A stretch of DNA of 64,000 nucleotides from CALDTK01 sp965215115 (lineage in GTDB: Bacteria; Bacteroidota; Bacteroidia; Chitinophagales; Saprospiraceae). Every line of letters starts with the position of its first letter. The first letter of the stretch is position 1. Below are positions 60,526 to 64,000 of the stretch, piece after piece. The stretch spans positions 3,720,001 through 3,784,000 of the forward strand of contig OZ244050.1 of the NCBI GenBank assembly GCA_965215115.1, in the 5' to 3' direction. The notes under the pieces are model-generated. The model did no database searches. It was not told the origin of the DNA and saw only the letters and a program-made list of their open reading frames with translations. A program made the position numbers and the translations under genes.

Positions 60526-61599
60526 CTACGGACAGTTCGACGATGCGGAAGTGAGAATTCCTACTCTGCCTACCGTAAGTGTGGTCCGCCAGAAGTTGGC
60601 ACCGCTTACGAGATTCACTGGCTCGTACATCATTTGTGTCGTAGTTGGCAGGTACCTCTCGTTCTCGATCGTAATCACGGGCGGCGTCCCGAAAATGTAC
60701 CCTCCCTGAATCTTGCCCATCGTGTGCATATCGTAGCCATAGTTGACGACCTTCGCTTCGCTAAAGCAAAGCTGATTTTTGTAAAGGTCGTAATGTGTAT
60801 GGTACTTACCGCGGGCGGCATAATTGCCCGCCGAAGAGGCGTAGGTGGGGAATCCAGTGATCAGGTAGTAGTACGTACCTGCACTATTGGGAGGTGTGTT
60901 GGCGCCGGAGATCGTGATGACGTGATCGTAAGTGTATACGTGGTCATCCGGGTGGCACTTTCGACTGTTGAGGTCTGCCTGAGCACGATTCGTGAAGGCT
61001 TGATTGACCCGAAACCTGGTCGCATTGTTGGTGGTGCATCCTGCCCGTGGCTGTTCGTCCCAGCTAAAGGTAACTGCTTCCGGCTCGGACTCTGGTTCCA
61101 ATTGGTATGTCTGCACCTCGCCGGTCATGTAGCGCTCGTTGCCGGCGCCGAGAGGCCCGACCAAGTTGATGGACCCGATGTCTTTGCCGGGGTATTGTTG
61201 CCTTGCCATAGCTACCTCCGAGGTCACCGCTGAGTACAGGTCCTGGATTTGCTCCTCGGACCACTGCTCGGTCGCAGGCACGGCCACCGTGAAGGTACGG
61301 CTCTCGATTTCGTAGCCCGTAGCCTGCCGTCCGGCCTTGTCGTAGTTGGCACCCGCCTCGATCATCTCGACGGCGTAGCCGTCGAAGATGGTCTCGCCCG
61401 AACGAGACCGCAAGGACTGCCTCTCGCTCGACGGGCCGTAGGTTTCGCTGAACGCAGCGATGTCGTCCTGGGTGATCGGTTGTCGCCACTCGCCAGGGAC
61501 GACGTAACGACCTTCCTCGGCCATGGCGTCCGACGCATCGAGGGCGTCACTTTTCTCAAAGCCGGTAGCTGCGAAGGTCATTAAGGCTAGCGTGAGCAT
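60526..61599 (-). CDS. Exported protein of unknown function
   Basis: A 357-residue protein starting MLTLALMTFAATGFEKSDALDASDAMAEEG, a short signal-like segment. The first half is acidic and helical (WSEEQIQDLYSAVTSEVAMARQQ), the second half is beta-rich with four Cys (CTTNNATRFRVNQ, RKCHPDDHVYTYDHVITISG, NQLCFSEAKVVNYGYD, SSNCP). No known domain recognised. GC falls across the gene toward its 3' end, as in the next gene downstream. The start is uncertain; the frame is open upstream to about 61690. Confidence 0.65.
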   Translation of the reverse strand: MLTLALMTFAATGFEKSDALDASDAMAEEGRYVVPGEWRQPITQDDIAAFSETYGPSSERQSLRSRSGETIFDGYAVEMIEAGANYDKAGRQATGYEIESRTFTVAVPATEQWSEEQIQDLYSAVTSEVAMARQQYPGKDIGSINLVGPLGAGNERYMTGEVQTYQLEPESEPEAVTFSWDEQPRAGCTTNNATRFRVNQAFTNRAQADLNSRKCHPDDHVYTYDHVITISGANTPPNSAGTYYYLITGFPTYASSAGNYAARGKYHTHYDLYKNQLCFSEAKVVNYGYDMHTMGKIQGGYIFGTPPVITIENERYLPTTTQMMYEPVNLVSGANFWRTTLTVGRVGILTSASSNCP

Positions 61600-61870
61600 G
61601 GCGGCGGCGCTAGTTTGTCGTTGGCTTTGCCAGCCGAAAGCCGGGAGCCGGGAGCTCCTGTCTGGGTAAATACTCTCATAGGTGAAAAATTACCGCGCGT
61701 GGCGGTGATGGTGACTACGGAGGTTGGGGTTACCGACTGCAATATACTCTTCTTCCGGGTTTTCGAACGAGTTGTTAAACTCAGTCGTAGAGACGTTCGT
61801 GATTTGTCTGCTTGCGGACAATCGCCGTCCAGGCGAGCGGCCGCGTTCCTTCGACTACCTTGACCCCTCC

Positions 61871-62803
61871 ATGCTTGCCCCCCTTTCCCTCCCCGGCCAA
61901 ACCAGCTTCTACCGCGGCAAGGTCCGCGATGTCTACTTCCTCGGCGACCGGCTCCTGATGGTGGCCTCGGACCGGATCTCGGCCTTCGACCACATCCTGC
62001 CGCGCGACATTCCGTACAAGGGCGCCGTGTTGAACGGCGTGGCGACACACTTCCTCGAGGCCACGCGCGACATCGTCCCGAACTGGCTGGAGGCCGTACC
62101 CGCGCCGAACGCAGCCTACGGGAAGAGTTGCGCGCCGATCCGCCTGGAGATGGTGGTGCGGGGCTACCTCGCCGGGCACGCCTGGCGGACCTACAACGCC
62201 GGCGGACGGGAGCTGTGCGGCGTCGTTTTGCCGGAAGGCCTCCGGGAGGGGGACGCTTTCGCAAAACCTATTGTCACGCCGGCCACCAAGGCCGAGGAGG
62301 GCCACGACGAGGACATCTCGCGGGAGGCCATCCTCGCGGCGGAGATCGTGCGACCAGGGGTCTACGAGCAACTCGAGCGCTACTCGCTGGCGTTGTTCGC
62401 CCGCGGTACGGAGATGGCCGCCGAACGCGGCCTGCTGCTCGTGGACACCAAGTACGAGTTCGGGATGTACGAGGGCGAGGTCTACCTCATCGACGAGGTC
62501 CACACGCCGGACTCGAGTCGCTACTACGTGGCGGAGGGCTACGCGGCGCGGCAGGCGGCGGGCGAGAAACAGCTGCAGCTCAGCAAGGAGTTCGTGCGTG
62601 AGTGGCTGATGGAACGGGGTTTTCAGGGTTTGGAAGGGCAGACGATGCCCGAGATGCCCGACGACTTTGTCGAGCTCGTGAGCGAGCGCTACCTCCGACT
62701 CTACGAACAGCTCACCGGCCGGGCTTTCGATCGGGCGGGGCAACCGGGAGAGCAGGTTTTGGCGAAAGCCCTCACGGCCTTCCTCGAAAAGCGCCAGGCT
62801 TGA
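61871..62803 (+). CDS. purC: Phosphoribosylaminoimidazole-succinocarboxamide (SAICAR) synthase
   Basis: Step in purine synthesis joining CAIR and aspartate. The 310-residue protein has FYRGKVRDVYFLGDRLLMVASDRISAFD, RLEMVVRGYLAGHAWRTY, PATKAEEGHDEDIS and LVDTKYEFGMYEGEVYLIDEVHTPDSSRYY. The length is that of the longer PurC class. TACCTTGA at 61856-61863 ends seven bases before ATG 61871. Its stop overlaps the nth start (TTGA). Three motif copies (62225, 62255, 62756). Confidence 0.95.
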   Translation: MLAPLSLPGQTSFYRGKVRDVYFLGDRLLMVASDRISAFDHILPRDIPYKGAVLNGVATHFLEATRDIVPNWLEAVPAPNAAYGKSCAPIRLEMVVRGYLAGHAWRTYNAGGRELCGVVLPEGLREGDAFAKPIVTPATKAEEGHDEDISREAILAAEIVRPGVYEQLERYSLALFARGTEMAAERGLLLVDTKYEFGMYEGEVYLIDEVHTPDSSRYYVAEGYAARQAAGEKQLQLSKEFVREWLMERGFQGLEGQTMPEMPDDFVELVSERYLRLYEQLTGRAFDRAGQPGEQVLAKALTAFLEKRQA

Positions 62804-63485
62804 CGAAGCAGGCGAAGGCCAACGAGATTGCGCGCGTCCTGGAGGGCCTGTACCCCGTCGTCCCGGTGCCCCTCGACCACCGCGACCCCTACACGCTGCT
62901 GGTGGCGGTGCTGCTGAGTGCGCAGTGTACCGACGTGCGCGTCAACCAGGTCACCCCCGAGCTCTTCGCCCTCGCCGACAATCCCGCGGACATGGCCCGG
63001 CAGCCCGTCGAGGAGATCAAGCGCATCATCAGGCCGTGCGGACTGAGTCCGCAGAAGAGCAAGGCGATCAGACGGCTGTCCGAGATCCTGGTCGAGGATT
63101 ACGGTGGGCAGGTCCCGGACGACATGGCGGCCCTCGAGACGCTCCCCGGCGTCGGCCACAAGACCGCGAGCGTGGTGGTCAGCCAGGCCTTCGGCAAACC
63201 GGCCTTCCCGGTCGACACCCACATCCACCGCCTCGCCTACCGCTGGGGCTCTAGCCTCCGGCAAAAACGTCGTCGACGACCGAGCGTTCGCTAAAACGAC
63301 TATTCGCCCCCGAGCTATGGAATCGCCTCCACCTCCGGATCATCTTTTTCGGCCGCGAGCACTGCCCCGCCCGCGGCCACGACCCGAGGACTTGCCCCAT
63401 CTGCGCCGAGCACGGCCGCAAGAGCGAACTGCGGCTCTTCGAAAAGCAGCTCGCCGCCAAAGCCCGCAAGGCCAGTCGGCGCTAA
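62800..63485 (+). pseudogene. nth: Endonuclease III, frameshifted near the 3' end
   Basis: DNA glycosylase/AP lyase removing oxidised pyrimidines. From a TTG start overlapping the purC stop the frame gives LLVAVLLSAQCTDVRVN, LPGVGHKTASVV (catalytic Lys) and VDTHIHRLAYRWG (Asp). At 63245-63262 it shifts to frame +2 (ASGKNVVDD) and near 63280 to frame +3 (RLFAPELWNRLHLRIIFFG...EKQLAAKARKASRR, stop 63483-63485). Two single-base insertions restore a protein of about 227 residues. Its Cys pattern (C-x9-C-x2-C) lacks the usual 4Fe-4S ligand set. Confidence 0.85.
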
Positions 63486-63667
63486 TGGCTCTTATGAGCA
63501 ATCGGTCTTTCGCGTAAAATCAAGAACCTGCGGGTCCCCTAGCGCCGTAGGTGCGACATCTGTATGGCGGGGTGCGTGAGCGCCGCGCATCACTCGCCCC
63601 GCACCCCGCACCCCGCACCCCGCACCCCGCGCCCCGCGCCCCGCACCCCGCACCCCGCACCCCGCAC
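63486..63667. repeat. Intergenic region with a 7-bp tandem repeat
   Basis: From about 63595 to 63663, the unit GCACCCC (twice GCGCCCC) is repeated nine to ten times, ending just after the stop codon of the outer-membrane gene at 63668. The remaining 110 bases show nothing else. Confidence 0.85.
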
Positions 63668-64000
63668 TCAAAACGGATAATTCAACCCAATCCCGATATT
63701 AAAACGATTGTCGTAGTCCGGCACGAAACTCCCCGGCCAGTGCGTCCCGTCGATCTCGTAGGGGTTGCGCAGCTTGATGCCGACGTCGAAGCGCAACAGT
63801 ACGAACTGGATATCCCACCGCAGGCCGACGCCAGCGTTGACGGCCAGCTGTCGCCAAAACGGACTCGTAAGTAAGGCACCGCTCTCGTCGCGGCGCTCGC
63901 GGACGCTGAGTTGGGACAAGGGTCGCGTCGGGTCCTGGCGCAGGGTCCAGATGTTGCCAGCGTCCACGAAGAGTGCGTAGTTGATCAGCGTCGAGGCCAC
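63668..64000 (-). CDS. Omp85/BamA-TamA-like outer-membrane protein, C-terminal part (partial)
   Basis: The frame runs off the right edge; 110 residues are visible. INYALFVDAGNIWTL, LAVNAGVGLRWDIQFVLLRFDVGIKLRNP and the end NIGIGLNYPF match the last beta strands of Omp85-type barrels, with the terminal Phe used for outer-membrane insertion. Which paralogue (BamA or TamA-like) cannot be told. Motif variant 63846-63860 (GACA loop). Confidence 0.8.
   Translation of the reverse strand: MASTLINYALFVDAGNIWTLRQDPTRPLSQLSVRERRDESGALLTSPFWRQLAVNAGVGLRWDIQFVLLRFDVGIKLRNPYEIDGTHWPGSFVPDYDNRFNIGIGLNYPF

Noticed and set aside
61587..62264. Minus-strand ORF opposite the purC 5' half
   Set aside because: Arg/Pro/Gly-rich shadow; purC motifs on the plus strand are unambiguous.

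Overview
This 64-kb window is GC-rich chromosomal DNA from a member of the Bacteroidota, most likely a high-GC Saprospiria/Lewinella-like lineage (inferred, not certain). The evidence is the gene set: type IX secretion sorting domains, a gliding-motility-type C-terminal domain, DUF6089, DUF3810 and TraR/DksA proteins, a short Bacteroidota-type housekeeping sigma factor, and promoter -7 boxes of the form TAnnTTTG. No rRNA, tRNA or CRISPR array was seen.

Layout. 1-3.1 kb: a mobile-element-type replication module (P-loop ATPase, CHC2/TOPRIM primase, divergent XRE regulator). 3.3-5.6 kb: a 5'-truncated RHS polymorphic toxin with a low-GC metzincin-like tip and a small CxxCH protein behind it. 6-18.6 kb: housekeeping genes (mqnD, RluA-type pseudouridine synthase, hybrid histidine kinase, dnaG, PLP enzyme, pdhA, recF, DUF721) and a secreted subtilase. 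18.9-24.8 kb: DUF6089 protein, a 1-kb gap holding a striking multi-arm palindrome, a beta-helix protein, recQ and a glycosyltransferase. 24.8-30.3 kb: outer-membrane barrel, giant TPR protein and PPK2. 30.3-37.1 kb: DUF58, thioredoxin, lipoprotein, DUF3810, mqnB, traR/dksA, peroxiredoxin and mdh. 37.3-46.3 kb: secreted M43 protease, xseAB, S74-chaperoned fibre, sucC and a frameshifted esterase. 46.3-64 kb: miaE-like hydroxylase, glycerophosphodiesterase, M20 peptidase, giant PKD adhesin, a second M43 protein, rpoD, small conserved genes, two lower-GC secreted proteins, purC, nth (frameshifted) and the end of an Omp85-like gene.

The genes supply central metabolism (pdhA, sucC, mdh), menaquinone by the futalosine route (mqnB, mqnD), replication and repair (dnaG, recF, recQ, xseAB, nth), and a type IX-dependent surface and secretome.

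The most unusual signal is not a gene. About 50 copies of a 15-bp motif are scattered over both strands, roughly one per 1.3 kb and mostly inside coding sequence. The motif is GTTTT, then a 3-bp stem, then a GNRA-type tetraloop, then the complementary stem. At least six different stem sequences appear with compensatory changes, so the hairpin and not just the sequence seems to be conserved. Larger intergenic palindromes, some capped by the related GNA triloop hairpin GCGAAGC, and a GTAG-footed REP-like hairpin suggest a wider system of single-strand hairpin recognition. Its role (uptake signal, REP/RAYT-like element, recombination signal or other) is unknown.
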